Source: an uncultured bacterium (GTDB taxonomy: Bacteria; Bacillota_I; Bacilli_A; RFN20; CAG-826). Taken from it: a stretch of DNA of 64,000 nt. The notes beneath the pieces are model-generated. The model worked only from the letters and a program-made list of their open reading frames with translations, had not been told where the DNA came from and did not search any database. The position numbers and the translations under genes are program-made. Below, piece by piece: positions 30,240 to 38,686 of the stretch (positions are counted from its first letter, which is position 1; every line of letters starts with the position of its first letter). The stretch covers positions 579,928-643,927 of the forward strand of contig CASFKG010000001.1 in NCBI GenBank assembly GCA_949295325.1, written 5' to 3'.

Positions 30240-31715
30240 ATGGAAATCACGATCAAGAACCTAACTAAGGTTTTCCCGGGAAATCCGAAGAAGAACATCC
30301 CAGACACGACCGCCGTCGATTCTTTCAACCTCGACATTCAGGACGGCGAACTCCTGGGTTTGCTCGGACCTTCCGGCTGCGGGAAGTCCACAACCCTCTA
30401 CATGATTGCCGGCCTGAAGGCGCCGACATCCGGCGAAATCTGGTTCGGCGACGAAGACGTTACCAATTTGCCTCCCGAAAAGCGCGGCATCGGCCTGGTC
30501 TTCCAGAACTACGCGCTTTATCCGCACATGACGATTTACGACAACGTCAAGTTCCCCCTCACCAACCTGAGGGTCAAGACCACGAAGAAAGCAGCCGGCA
30601 TCATCTACGGCCGCAAGATCAAATCGCTTTTGACCGGGGATCTCGCAACCGTTTTGGAAGAAATCAGAAAGTCGGAGTTCGGCGGAAAGATTTCCAAGCA
30701 GGCGGCCGCGCGGAACCTGGTTTTTAAATTCCACATCGTCACTTCGATGGCCAAGAAGATATATTCCTATGGCCTCCACCTTCTGCCGGAAGAACAGATT
30801 CCGGCCAAGCTCGACGAAATCTTCCACGACATCGACGAAAAGGAAGCCAAGACCATCGAATCGCTGAAGAAAAAGGGCATTTCGCTGAACGACAAATTCG
30901 AATACCTGATCGACGGGAATACCGTTGAAACGGTGCGCCGCCTGACCAACGACGAGATCGACGAACTCGTCCAGGAGACCTCCAGGCTCGTCCAGATACA
31001 GGATTACCTAGACAGGAAACCCGCCCAGCTTAGCGGCGGCCAGCAGCAGCGTGTCGCCATAGCCCGCGCACTCGTGAAGAAACCCCGCGTACTGCTCTTG
31101 GACGAACCCCTGAGCAACCTCGACGCCAGGCTTAGGCTCCAGACCCGCGAGGAAATCCGCCGCATCCAGAAGGAAACCGGCATCACCACGATTTTCGTTA
31201 CCCACGACCAGGAAGAGGCCATGTCCATCTCCGACCGCATCGTCGTTATGAAACTCGGCATCAAAATGCAGGAAGACGCTCCCCAGACCGTCTACAACGA
31301 TCCGCACAATCTCTTCGTGGCCAAGTTCCTCGGAACCCCGCCGATCAACGTGTTCGAAGGCTATACGAAAGACGGGAGCCTCTATATCGGAGAGGAGAAG
31401 ATCCTGACCGACAAGAAGGCCCTCGCGGAAGACAAGAAGGTTTTCGTCGGCATACGCCCGGAGGGATTCTTGGCCGACGAACACGTCAAGGAAGAGGACA
31501 AGGTCTTCTCCATTGACGTCAAGCAGATAGTGACCATGGGCCGCGACATGTCCTTGGTCGCCGGCCACGGCAAATTCCTCGGCGAGGATATCAAGGTCAT
31601 CGTCGATAGCGACATCAAGGCCCACGTCGGCGTTATGAAGTTCGCCATCCGTCCCAACAAGATATTCGTCTTCGACGGGGAAACGGAGGAACGCATCTAC
31701 CTGAGCAAGAAGTAA
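30240..31715 (+). CDS. sugar-type (UgpC/MsmK-like) ABC ATPase with large insertion
   Basis: The 491-residue ATPase has Walker A GPSGCGKST (43-51), Q-loop Q89, signature LSGGQQQR (264-271), Walker B VLLLDEP (about 284-290), a switch His in VTHDQEE, and a C-terminal regulatory OB-like domain of the MalK/UgpC kind. The distance from Q-loop to signature is about 175 residues against about 50 normally, so about 125 helical residues are inserted at roughly 105-240. Enlarged UgpC-like ATPases are known in mycoplasmas. It heads an operon with two permeases, a binding protein and a surface nuclease, so the substrate may be nucleic-acid derived. Confidence 0.9.
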   Translation: MEITIKNLTKVFPGNPKKNIPDTTAVDSFNLDIQDGELLGLLGPSGCGKSTTLYMIAGLKAPTSGEIWFGDEDVTNLPPEKRGIGLVFQNYALYPHMTIYDNVKFPLTNLRVKTTKKAAGIIYGRKIKSLLTGDLATVLEEIRKSEFGGKISKQAAARNLVFKFHIVTSMAKKIYSYGLHLLPEEQIPAKLDEIFHDIDEKEAKTIESLKKKGISLNDKFEYLIDGNTVETVRRLTNDEIDELVQETSRLVQIQDYLDRKPAQLSGGQQQRVAIARALVKKPRVLLLDEPLSNLDARLRLQTREEIRRIQKETGITTIFVTHDQEEAMSISDRIVVMKLGIKMQEDAPQTVYNDPHNLFVAKFLGTPPINVFEGYTKDGSLYIGEEKILTDKKALAEDKKVFVGIRPEGFLADEHVKEEDKVFSIDVKQIVTMGRDMSLVAGHGKFLGEDIKVIVDSDIKAHVGVMKFAIRPNKIFVFDGETEERIYLSKK

Positions 31716-31717
31716 CC

Positions 31718-32644
31718 ATGGAAACCAAAAACAACTGGAAAGCGTGGCTCTATCTTGCGCCGGTAATAATCCTGCTGGCCGTGTTTACCTTTTACCCCAT
31801 CGTGAACACGTTCGTCGTTTCGTTTCTGAAGAACTACAACTACCTGAACGGTTCTTCGAGCGGCTTTACCTTCGACAACTATACGGCCATTCTTTCGCCC
31901 GGCGGCGTGTTCTTCGGGGACGTCATGCAGACCGCGTTGCCCAACACGCTGCTGATCACCTTCATCACGGTTCCTATTTCGATTGTCTTGGCTTTGCTTA
32001 TCGCCATCGGCCTTAATTCGATTCCCTGGGTCAAGAAGACGCTGCAGACGATCTTCTTCCTTCCCTACGTCACGAATTCCATCGCCATCGGCATGGTATT
32101 TGCGGTCATATTCGATTCCCGCTTCGGCGTGTTCAATACCATTCTTGGCACCCAGATAAGCTGGATTTCGTTCAATCCGAATACCCAGATGCCGGTAAAT
32201 TACTGGGCTGCTTTGTTCAGCCTCTCGTTCTATATCGTCTGGCACTCCCTGCCATACAAGATCCTCATTTTCCTCGGGGGGCTGCAGAACATCGATCAGC
32301 AGTATTACGACGCCGCGAAAATCGATGCCGCGGGGCGCATCAAAACAACTTGGAAAATCACCGTCCCGCTGCTTTCCCCGCAGATTCTCTACGTCATGAT
32401 CACTTCCTTCATCGGGGCCTTCAAGGAATACGATTCGGTAATCGGCTTGTTCGGCGACACCGGCGGAAGCTTCGACGCCACCACGGGGCCCGACTCCATG
32501 AAGACGGTCGTTTACTTCATATACCAGCAGATCAAAAACAATTCCGTCCAGTACGCCTCCTCGGCTGCGGTCATATTGTTCGTGATAATCCTTATCTTTA
32601 CCGGCATACAGTTCGCCGTGAGCAAGCGGAGGGTACACTACTGA
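31718..32644 (+). CDS. ABC transporter permease, MalF/UgpA type
   Basis: The 308-residue membrane protein has about six spans and the cytoplasmic EAA-type coupling loop (YYDAAKIDAAG, about residues 196-206) that docks on the ATPase. It begins 2 nt after the ATPase gene and overlaps the second permease by 1 nt. It belongs to the binding-protein-dependent family for sugars and glycerol-phosphate-like substrates, but here it is co-encoded with a nuclease lipoprotein. Confidence 0.92.
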   Translation: METKNNWKAWLYLAPVIILLAVFTFYPIVNTFVVSFLKNYNYLNGSSSGFTFDNYTAILSPGGVFFGDVMQTALPNTLLITFITVPISIVLALLIAIGLNSIPWVKKTLQTIFFLPYVTNSIAIGMVFAVIFDSRFGVFNTILGTQISWISFNPNTQMPVNYWAALFSLSFYIVWHSLPYKILIFLGGLQNIDQQYYDAAKIDAAGRIKTTWKITVPLLSPQILYVMITSFIGAFKEYDSVIGLFGDTGGSFDATTGPDSMKTVVYFIYQQIKNNSVQYASSAAVILFVIILIFTGIQFAVSKRRVHY

Positions 32645-33564
32645 TGAACAACGATTTGACCTTGGTACTCAAGAACTCCCGTCTTTCGGCGGACGCCCAG
32701 AAGGGGCTCTCCCTTGCCGTCAGGATACTGGGACTGATAGTAACCTACGTATTTCTGGTATTCATGGCGGTTTTGATGATTTTCCCTTTCTACTGGATGA
32801 TCATCACCTCCCTTAAAACCGGCGAGGAGATCCAGCTTATCCAGCAGACTTTCTGGCCGACGGTCATCTACTGGGAAAACTACGCCCAGGCCGTTACCCG
32901 CATGAATTTCGGGACCATCATCTTCAATACCCTGTTCGTGGGTATCGTCTCGACCTTGGGAACGCTGATAACGACGATCCTTGCCGCCTTCGCCTTCGCC
33001 AGGTTGGAATTCAAAGGGCGGGACGCTTGCTTCATGGTCCTTCTTTCGACCATGATGATACCGGGCGAAATGATGGTCATCACGAACTACATGACCGTGT
33101 CGCTCTTCGGGATGACCGGCGGGAACAACGCTGCCGGCGCCTATGCGGCCATGATACTTCCCTTCATGGTTTCCATCTTCTACATCTATCTGCTTAGACA
33201 AAACTTCAAGCAAATCCCCAACGAACTGTACTTGGCTGCCAAAGTCGACGGCAAGTCGGATTGGCAGTTCCTCTGGAAGGTTATGGTGCCGCTTGCCATG
33301 CCGACCCTCATCACCATTTTCATCCTCAAGCTGATGGGTGCCTGGAACTCCTACGTCTGGCCCAATTTGATTACCTCGGGCCACGAAGAACTCTACCTTG
33401 TCACCAATGCCCTCCGTAGTTCGTTCGACTCGTTGACCAATCCCGATGACGCCGGCGCCCAGATGGCCGCCACCGTCATCGTGACCGTACCTCTATTGCT
33501 TCTCTTCATCTTCTTTAGGAAATACATCATGCGCGGCGTTTCTCGCGCCGGCATCAAAGGCTAA
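32644..33564 (+). CDS. ABC transporter permease, MalG/UgpE type
   Basis: The 306-residue permease has six spans and the coupling loop ELYLAAKVDG (about residues 195-204). It pairs with the preceding MalF-type subunit to form the channel. The ATG at 32644 overlaps the previous stop codon (TGATG), which suggests translational coupling; the same frame is open much further upstream but only inside the preceding gene. Confidence 0.92.
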   Translation: MNNDLTLVLKNSRLSADAQKGLSLAVRILGLIVTYVFLVFMAVLMIFPFYWMIITSLKTGEEIQLIQQTFWPTVIYWENYAQAVTRMNFGTIIFNTLFVGIVSTLGTLITTILAAFAFARLEFKGRDACFMVLLSTMMIPGEMMVITNYMTVSLFGMTGGNNAAGAYAAMILPFMVSIFYIYLLRQNFKQIPNELYLAAKVDGKSDWQFLWKVMVPLAMPTLITIFILKLMGAWNSYVWPNLITSGHEELYLVTNALRSSFDSLTNPDDAGAQMAATVIVTVPLLLLFIFFRKYIMRGVSRAGIKG

Positions 33565-33578
33565 GAAAGGAGGCCTAT

Positions 33579-35111
33579 ATGAAAAAACTAAAGATTCTGA
33601 GTGTTGCCGCAACGCTCGCGTTCGTCGGTATTTCAGCCATCGCCCTGTCCGGCTGCGGAGGCGGCATGATGAGCGACGAGGATATCAACCCGACCCTTCC
33701 CGAAGGCGATCCCGATAGCGAAGTCACCGTAACCTTCTGGCACTGCATGGGCCATAACCGTACGACCCAAGTGGAAACCATCGTCAACGCCTTCAACAGC
33801 CAATACGCGGGGAAGTACAAGGTGGTTCTAAGCCGTGTCGCGGGAAGCTACGACGATCTTGACGATGCCGTAAGGACCCGTTTGGCCGGCGGGGAAGTAC
33901 CGGGCCTCACCATGGCCTATCCGGATTCCATCGCCCAGTACATCACCAGCGACCAGTACTATTCCGCTGTCTACCGCGTCGACAATTACATCGCCGATCC
34001 GGAATTGGGCTATAGCGAAGACGAACTCGACGACTTCGTCGACGATTACCTGGAAGAAGGCCGCGGCTACCAGTTCGAAGGAACCTGGTCCATGCCTTTC
34101 TACAAGTCCACGGAAATCATGTACTACAACGAGAATTATTTCCGGGGCTCCAACCCCCAGAATGCCGCGAAATTCGCTAATAACGGCGAATTCACCGCGC
34201 TTAATGCCGTGGTGACCGCGGCCGGCTCCGAGGTTACGGAAGACCAGCTCGTCGCCTTGGAGAACTGGGTGGAAAGCCACGACGGCTATACCTACGACGT
34301 TCCGACTACCTGGGACGAAATGGTCGCCGTCGGCCGCGAGATGATTGCCGACAGGAACCGCGAAGGCGTGACCGGCGAGTTCTATCCGGTCGGCTACGAT
34401 TCCGATGCCAACCTCATGATCAGCCAGCTGAGCCAAAGGGGCATTCCCTATACCACGAATGATCCGGAGGGCGGCGATCCTACCAAGCATTTCCTTTTCA
34501 ACAACGACCAGGCCGTCGATTTCCTGACCGGACTGACCGATCTCATCGACGATCGTGTCCTCGTCACCGGCAATACTTCCGGCGTCAACTACACCAATAC
34601 CCTCTTCACCGATTTGCGCACCGCGATGACCATCGGTTCCACCGGCGGTTCCAGCTACAACGTTTCGAGCAACTTCAAGGTTTCGCTCGCGCCGGTGCCT
34701 TATGCCAACGGCCAGCAGCAGTACATCATGCAGGGTCCCTCGATCTGTTTCTTTATCCAGAACGACCCCTACGTCCAGAAGGGCGCTTGGCTTTTCTACA
34801 AGGCCATGGCAGAAACCGATGCCAATACTCGGCTCGCCCTGGAATCCTCCTACGATCCGGTCCGCGATTCCTGCTACGAGACTGATACCTACAGGAATTG
34901 GATTGCTCAGGCCGACCTCGATTTGATTTACGCCATCCCCAACGCCACCAAAGACCTGAGGGATTGCTATATCACGAGCCCCGTCTTCATCGGCTCCGAC
35001 GTCGCCCGCGACGAGATGGACAACGTAATCTCCGCCGTCGTCGCCAGCAATTACACCCCGGCACAGGCCCTTCAGATGGCCTACGATGCCTGCCGCGCCC
35101 AGGTGTTCTGA
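33579..35111 (+). CDS. extracellular solute-binding lipoprotein (family 1)
   Basis: The 510-residue lipoprotein has lipobox LSGC (Cys 26) and the fold pattern of family 1 solute-binding proteins: VTVTFWHCMG at the first strand, then VETIVNAFNSQY, and a lobe starting near KSTEIMYYNENYF. It is longer than typical sugar-binding proteins (about 420). AAAGGAGG lies before the ATG. It delivers the substrate to the two permeases; the ligand cannot be read from sequence, and operon context makes nucleotides, nucleosides or sugar phosphates possible. Confidence 0.88.
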   Translation: MKKLKILSVAATLAFVGISAIALSGCGGGMMSDEDINPTLPEGDPDSEVTVTFWHCMGHNRTTQVETIVNAFNSQYAGKYKVVLSRVAGSYDDLDDAVRTRLAGGEVPGLTMAYPDSIAQYITSDQYYSAVYRVDNYIADPELGYSEDELDDFVDDYLEEGRGYQFEGTWSMPFYKSTEIMYYNENYFRGSNPQNAAKFANNGEFTALNAVVTAAGSEVTEDQLVALENWVESHDGYTYDVPTTWDEMVAVGREMIADRNREGVTGEFYPVGYDSDANLMISQLSQRGIPYTTNDPEGGDPTKHFLFNNDQAVDFLTGLTDLIDDRVLVTGNTSGVNYTNTLFTDLRTAMTIGSTGGSSYNVSSNFKVSLAPVPYANGQQQYIMQGPSICFFIQNDPYVQKGAWLFYKAMAETDANTRLALESSYDPVRDSCYETDTYRNWIAQADLDLIYAIPNATKDLRDCYITSPVFIGSDVARDEMDNVISAVVASNYTPAQALQMAYDACRAQVF

Positions 35112-35126
35112 TTTAGGAGAAACGAA

Positions 35127-37085
35127 ATGAAAGGCTATAAATTACTTCTTGCCCTAGCCGCTTTCGCCGCTGGCGGGGTTTTCCTTGCCGGCTGCGGGCC
35201 GCAGCCCGGCAGCGCCACTCTAAGCAATCTGCTTTCCGATTCCATCTACGGATCTGTCGCCTTTGACGAAGGCATCGATACCAACGCCCTGTCCGCCGGG
35301 CAGGAAATCGGATTCACCATCACCCCCGATACCGATTATTTCATCGGAACGGTTACCGTCAACGGTACCGCCATTGTTTCCGATGGCGCCGGAGAAGACG
35401 AAAACTCCGCCCACTATACCGTTACCCTTAATCAGGGCGTAAACCGTCTTACGGCAACTTTCGACATCGACCCAACCGTCGATATAGTCAGACAATTCAA
35501 ACTGCCGGTGGATGACAGAACGGGGTACGACCTTCTCAACAGGACCCAGTATCTCGACTTCCGCGCCGACGGAATCGAACAGGTGAGGACGACCTATCTT
35601 GACGAGGACGCCTTCATGAATTTCGTCGACGGCGATACCACCCACGTCGAAACCCTCCATTACGGGTATACCGTCAAGGTGCGCTATCTCAGCATCGATA
35701 CCCCCGAGTCCACGAGCGAACTCGAGGAATGGGGCAAATCGGCTTCTTTGTTCAACAAGAGCCGCCTCGTAAACGCCAAACACGTAATATTGCAAAGCCA
35801 AGGCCGCGCCATGTACCCGACCGCGGAAGACGGCGGAAATCAATCCGTCTGGGCTTCCACCGTCGATGCGAACGGCCGCAACCTGGCCTATGTCTGGTAT
35901 ACCGACGAGGCCGATCCGAAAATCAGCGACTTCCGCTGCCTGAACCTCGAGATGGTCTATAACGGTTACAGCTTCGGCACCGGTTCCATCGAGGATTCCG
36001 GCCTCGAATACTACAAGGTCTTCGAGAAGGCCAGGCGTTCGGCCGAGGCCAACAAGCGCGGTATGTTCTCGGATCAGCCGGACCCCAACTATTATTACGG
36101 GAAGCCGGTCGAGAAAACCCTCAAGGAAATCTATGCCGGAACCACCAAGGGCGGTGTCGACAGCCAAGACAACGACGAATACACCCTGTATGCGGTCGAA
36201 GGCTATGTCTCCCGGAAGGTCGAAGGTGCGTTCTACTTCCAGGATAAATACGACTACCAGCAGCAGGGGACCGAACCGGTCGAAGCCTATGGCATGTACG
36301 TCTTCACCTATGCCCAAACCGCCATCCAACCCGGCAACCATATCCGCGTTATCGGCGTCCTTAGCGAATACGGCGGAAATCTCCAGATGATGGGTATCAG
36401 CTGGAAGACGATCGATCCAGATCCGGACCGCGACACGACGATTTTGGATGACGGTGCCGTCACCCCGGTCGTTCCCGTCAAGGTCACCGAAGAGCAGTGG
36501 GAAAGCAGCGACTATTGCTACAACCACGTCCTCGTCGAATTCGTCAACGACGATGGAACCCCGCTCGCGGTCAATGCCCAAGACGAAAAGAGCAGCACGC
36601 GCGTCAGCGGCGTCTACAACGATTACGCGGAAGGCGGAACCCATAGCCTCAACAAGTACAACGAGACCTACCCCTTCTACAATGACAACAACAAGCTGAT
36701 CTTCCGCGGCGCCTTGGGAAGCGACTCCGGAACGAAGCTCAGGATTACGGTCGCCCAGGAGATCCTTCTCGTCTACGGTTCCGAAATATCCTATACCTAC
36801 AAGTTCTTCACCGGCGGCGAGAACTATTTTCTTGCCGGCAATCCGGAAGCCGTTGCCTACAAGGCCGGCTACTACGATTACGGCAGCGGTGCCAATGTCT
36901 TCGAAGACTTCAAAGACGAATGGGAAGCCGTCGCCGATACGGTCACTCCCGAGGTCTATACCCGCAAGCAGTTCAACCTGACCGGCATCAGCCAGTACTA
37001 CACTTCGACTTCCGGCAAAACCGAAAGCTGGACCATCAACATCGTCAAAGCCGGCGACGTCACCTTCACCGGAACACTCGCCTGA
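35127..37085 (+). CDS. surface nuclease lipoprotein, staphylococcal-nuclease-like
   Basis: The 652-residue lipoprotein has lipobox LAGC (Cys 23), a beta-rich repeat (about 40-115), then a thermonuclease-like domain (about 130-315). All expected active-site residues can be placed: VDGDT (D168, D170) for the metal pair, R186, D191 and E194 in R-x4-DTPE, and R251 in ANGR. An OB-fold-like domain (about 352-427) and a long beta-rich C terminus follow. It should be a calcium-dependent surface nuclease cutting DNA or RNA. It lies 15 nt after the binding-protein gene in the same operon, an arrangement like the mycoplasma nucleases next to ABC transporters (MG186, mhp379). Confidence 0.87.
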   Translation: MKGYKLLLALAAFAAGGVFLAGCGPQPGSATLSNLLSDSIYGSVAFDEGIDTNALSAGQEIGFTITPDTDYFIGTVTVNGTAIVSDGAGEDENSAHYTVTLNQGVNRLTATFDIDPTVDIVRQFKLPVDDRTGYDLLNRTQYLDFRADGIEQVRTTYLDEDAFMNFVDGDTTHVETLHYGYTVKVRYLSIDTPESTSELEEWGKSASLFNKSRLVNAKHVILQSQGRAMYPTAEDGGNQSVWASTVDANGRNLAYVWYTDEADPKISDFRCLNLEMVYNGYSFGTGSIEDSGLEYYKVFEKARRSAEANKRGMFSDQPDPNYYYGKPVEKTLKEIYAGTTKGGVDSQDNDEYTLYAVEGYVSRKVEGAFYFQDKYDYQQQGTEPVEAYGMYVFTYAQTAIQPGNHIRVIGVLSEYGGNLQMMGISWKTIDPDPDRDTTILDDGAVTPVVPVKVTEEQWESSDYCYNHVLVEFVNDDGTPLAVNAQDEKSSTRVSGVYNDYAEGGTHSLNKYNETYPFYNDNNKLIFRGALGSDSGTKLRITVAQEILLVYGSEISYTYKFFTGGENYFLAGNPEAVAYKAGYYDYGSGANVFEDFKDEWEAVADTVTPEVYTRKQFNLTGISQYYTSTSGKTESWTINIVKAGDVTFTGTLA

Positions 37086-37096
37086 TAGGAGCCGAC

Positions 37097-37564
37097 ATGC
37101 ACAAAAAGCAAGAAGCCATAGGTTCAACGCCGCTATTTTGCCTTAAGTGCGGCCACGTCCACTACGTGGAAGAGGGCGCGGACATCTGCCCCGTGTGCGG
37201 CGACAAACTCGTCGAAAAGCCCACACCCGAGGAGGCCAAGGCCTTCTCCGTCAAGGTCCATGACGACCGGACCAAGGCCACCGAAAAGTGGAACAACGCG
37301 ATGTGCTTCGTGGTCTTGGGATCCATTGCCCTGATAATCGGCGTCCTCTTCGTAATCCTTTCCTTGAAAAAGGTCCGGAACCAGATCGCCGGCATCAATT
37401 TCGCCTCCTTCCAGTTCGTGGTCGCGGTGCTCGCCCTAGTTCTTGGGGCTGCTGCCCTGGCCTACGGTCTATACGGGGTGATCCGCTCGGTTAAGGCAAC
37501 GAGAATCGCCAACAAGGAAATCAACCTCGTCGGCAATCTCTATCCCAAGGCCGGACCGCGGTAA
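37097..37564 (+). CDS. zinc-ribbon membrane protein
   Basis: The 155-residue protein starts with a rubredoxin-like zinc ribbon (C15-x2-C18 and C31-x2-C34), followed by a charged linker and two spans (about 69-89 and 105-127). I do not recognise a named family. It is the last gene of the transporter/nuclease operon, 11 nt after the nuclease gene and before a strong terminator. AGGAG precedes the ATG. It may help assemble or regulate the membrane complex; this is inference from position only. Confidence 0.72.
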   Translation: MHKKQEAIGSTPLFCLKCGHVHYVEEGADICPVCGDKLVEKPTPEEAKAFSVKVHDDRTKATEKWNNAMCFVVLGSIALIIGVLFVILSLKKVRNQIAGINFASFQFVVAVLALVLGAAALAYGLYGVIRSVKATRIANKEINLVGNLYPKAGPR

Positions 37565-37577
37565 TTCGGCAAAAGCC

Positions 37578-37599
37578 AGGGGACTTCGGTCCCCTTTTT
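37578..37599 (+). terminator. terminator of the transporter/nuclease operon
   Basis: Perfect AGGGGAC/GTCCCCT stem with a UUCG loop, then TTTTT. Confidence 0.95.
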
Positions 37600-37617
37600 C
37601 TTTTGGAGAAGTTAGGG

Positions 37618-37623
37618 GATAAT
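37618..37623 (+). promoter_or_regulatory. -10 hexamer GATAAT, leaderless
   Basis: GATAAT ends 6 nt before the ATG at 37630, with no ribosome-binding site. The upstream -35 would fall in the terminator T-tract and is poor. Confidence 0.45.
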
Positions 37624-37629
37624 CTAGCC

Positions 37630-38064
37630 ATGAAAAAGCTTACCAAGACGACTGCACGGCTTATCATCGGCGTATTGGACAAAAACAAGTCCAAGAAGTA
37701 CGTTCCCATTGACTTCGTGAGCCGGAAAATCGGCATTTACCCGGATGTGCTCGCGGAAGAGCTTAGCGAAATAGAACCTACCGCGATGCTCGATTCCGAA
37801 CTCGACATCAAGCCGCTCTACGAGGCGCTGGTCGAATTTTCCAAAACCGAGCCGAGGAAGGAAAAGACCCGCGTCAGCGTCACCAAAAAGGAACTTTCCC
37901 AGTATAGCGGTGTTTCCGACTTCATTTATAAACACATGACTTCGGCCGGAGGGCTTTTCGACCGCAACGCCAAGTTGAGCGACCAGGATCTGGCGGTTTT
38001 AAAAAAACTGATCAATACCGAAATAACGGGGCGGAACAAGAAAGGGAAGAAACATGTACGTTGA
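37630..38064 (+). CDS. unrecognised 144-residue basic protein
   Basis: About 144 residues, mostly helical, Lys-rich, cytoplasmic, with no signal peptide or span. A helix-turn-helix-like part (YVPIDFVSRKIGIYPDVLAEEL, in two pieces) lies near the N terminus and a basic tail at the end. A DNA-binding role is possible, but I recognise no family. The ATG is chosen over one 27 nt upstream because a -10 hexamer lies between them. It overlaps the DUF1893 gene by 11 nt. Confidence 0.6.
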   Translation: MKKLTKTTARLIIGVLDKNKSKKYVPIDFVSRKIGIYPDVLAEELSEIEPTAMLDSELDIKPLYEALVEFSKTEPRKEKTRVSVTKKELSQYSGVSDFIYKHMTSAGGLFDRNAKLSDQDLAVLKKLINTEITGRNKKGKKHVR

Positions 38065-38500
38065 CGCCAAAACTCTGGGGAATCAATTGGAAGAAGACCT
38101 TTCCGTCTCCCTTCTTTACATGTACAAGGGGCAGATCTATCCCTTATACGGACGGGGGATCGGGCCGCTTCTCAACCTCTATGAGGCCTATGGGGCGATG
38201 GACGGAATAGTCATTGCCGACAAGGTGGTCGGCCGCGCCGCCGCGTATATCATGGCCGCCCTTCACGTCAAGGAGGTCTACGCCCACCTCATTTGCGAAC
38301 CCGCGAGAGCATACCTGAAAGCAAAGGGGATTCCCTTGAGATACAAGAGCCTTACCGCGAACATCATGAATCGCGAGGGTACGGGATTATGCCCCTTCGA
38401 GCAATGCCTTGAAGGAATAGAGGACGAACAGGAAGCCCTCGCGGCTATAAGGCAAAAGGCCGCCGATTTGTTCGGCACTAGGAAGATCAAAAAGCACTGA
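38054..38500 (+). CDS. DUF1893-family protein
   Basis: The 148-residue protein resembles DUF1893: a GIGPLLNL segment, the ADKVVGRAAAYIM core (about residues 57-69), and CPFEQCLEGIED near the C terminus. The biochemical role is unknown; the fold is related to cytidine-deaminase-like proteins but without an obvious zinc site. It is coupled to the upstream unknown gene by an 11-nt overlap and followed by a terminator. Confidence 0.72.
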   Translation: MYVDAKTLGNQLEEDLSVSLLYMYKGQIYPLYGRGIGPLLNLYEAYGAMDGIVIADKVVGRAAAYIMAALHVKEVYAHLICEPARAYLKAKGIPLRYKSLTANIMNREGTGLCPFEQCLEGIEDEQEALAAIRQKAADLFGTRKIKKH

Positions 38501-38517
38501 ACGTTTGTAAATTGTGC

Positions 38518-38554
38518 CGGCTTTGCCAAAATCATTAGGCAAGGCCGATTTTTT
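38518..38554 (+). terminator. terminator after the DUF1893 gene
   Basis: CGGCTTTGCC pairs with GGCAAGGCCG with one internal mismatch over a loop of about 10 nt, followed by a run of T residues. Confidence 0.85.
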
Positions 38555-38644
38555 ATTTCGCCGTCATATTTATTTCGCCAAGGATTTCCATATTTCCCGG
38601 ATAGAATGCGGCAAGATAAAATCCAAAATCTCGGTGATGCGAAA

Positions 38645-38665
38645 ATAGTAACTAGTTACTATACT
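38645..38665 (+). promoter_or_regulatory. 18-bp perfect palindrome overlapping the nifJ -10 box
   Basis: ATAGTAACT-AGTTACTAT (38645-38662) is a perfect 18-bp palindrome, and TATACT (38660-38665) is the probable -10 of nifJ. There is no good -35, which suggests dependence on an activator, or tight repression. Its position fits an operator for a redox or metabolic regulator; I do not recognise the motif. Confidence 0.68.
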
Positions 38666-38686
38666 TTTGCTTGTTAAGGAGATTAC

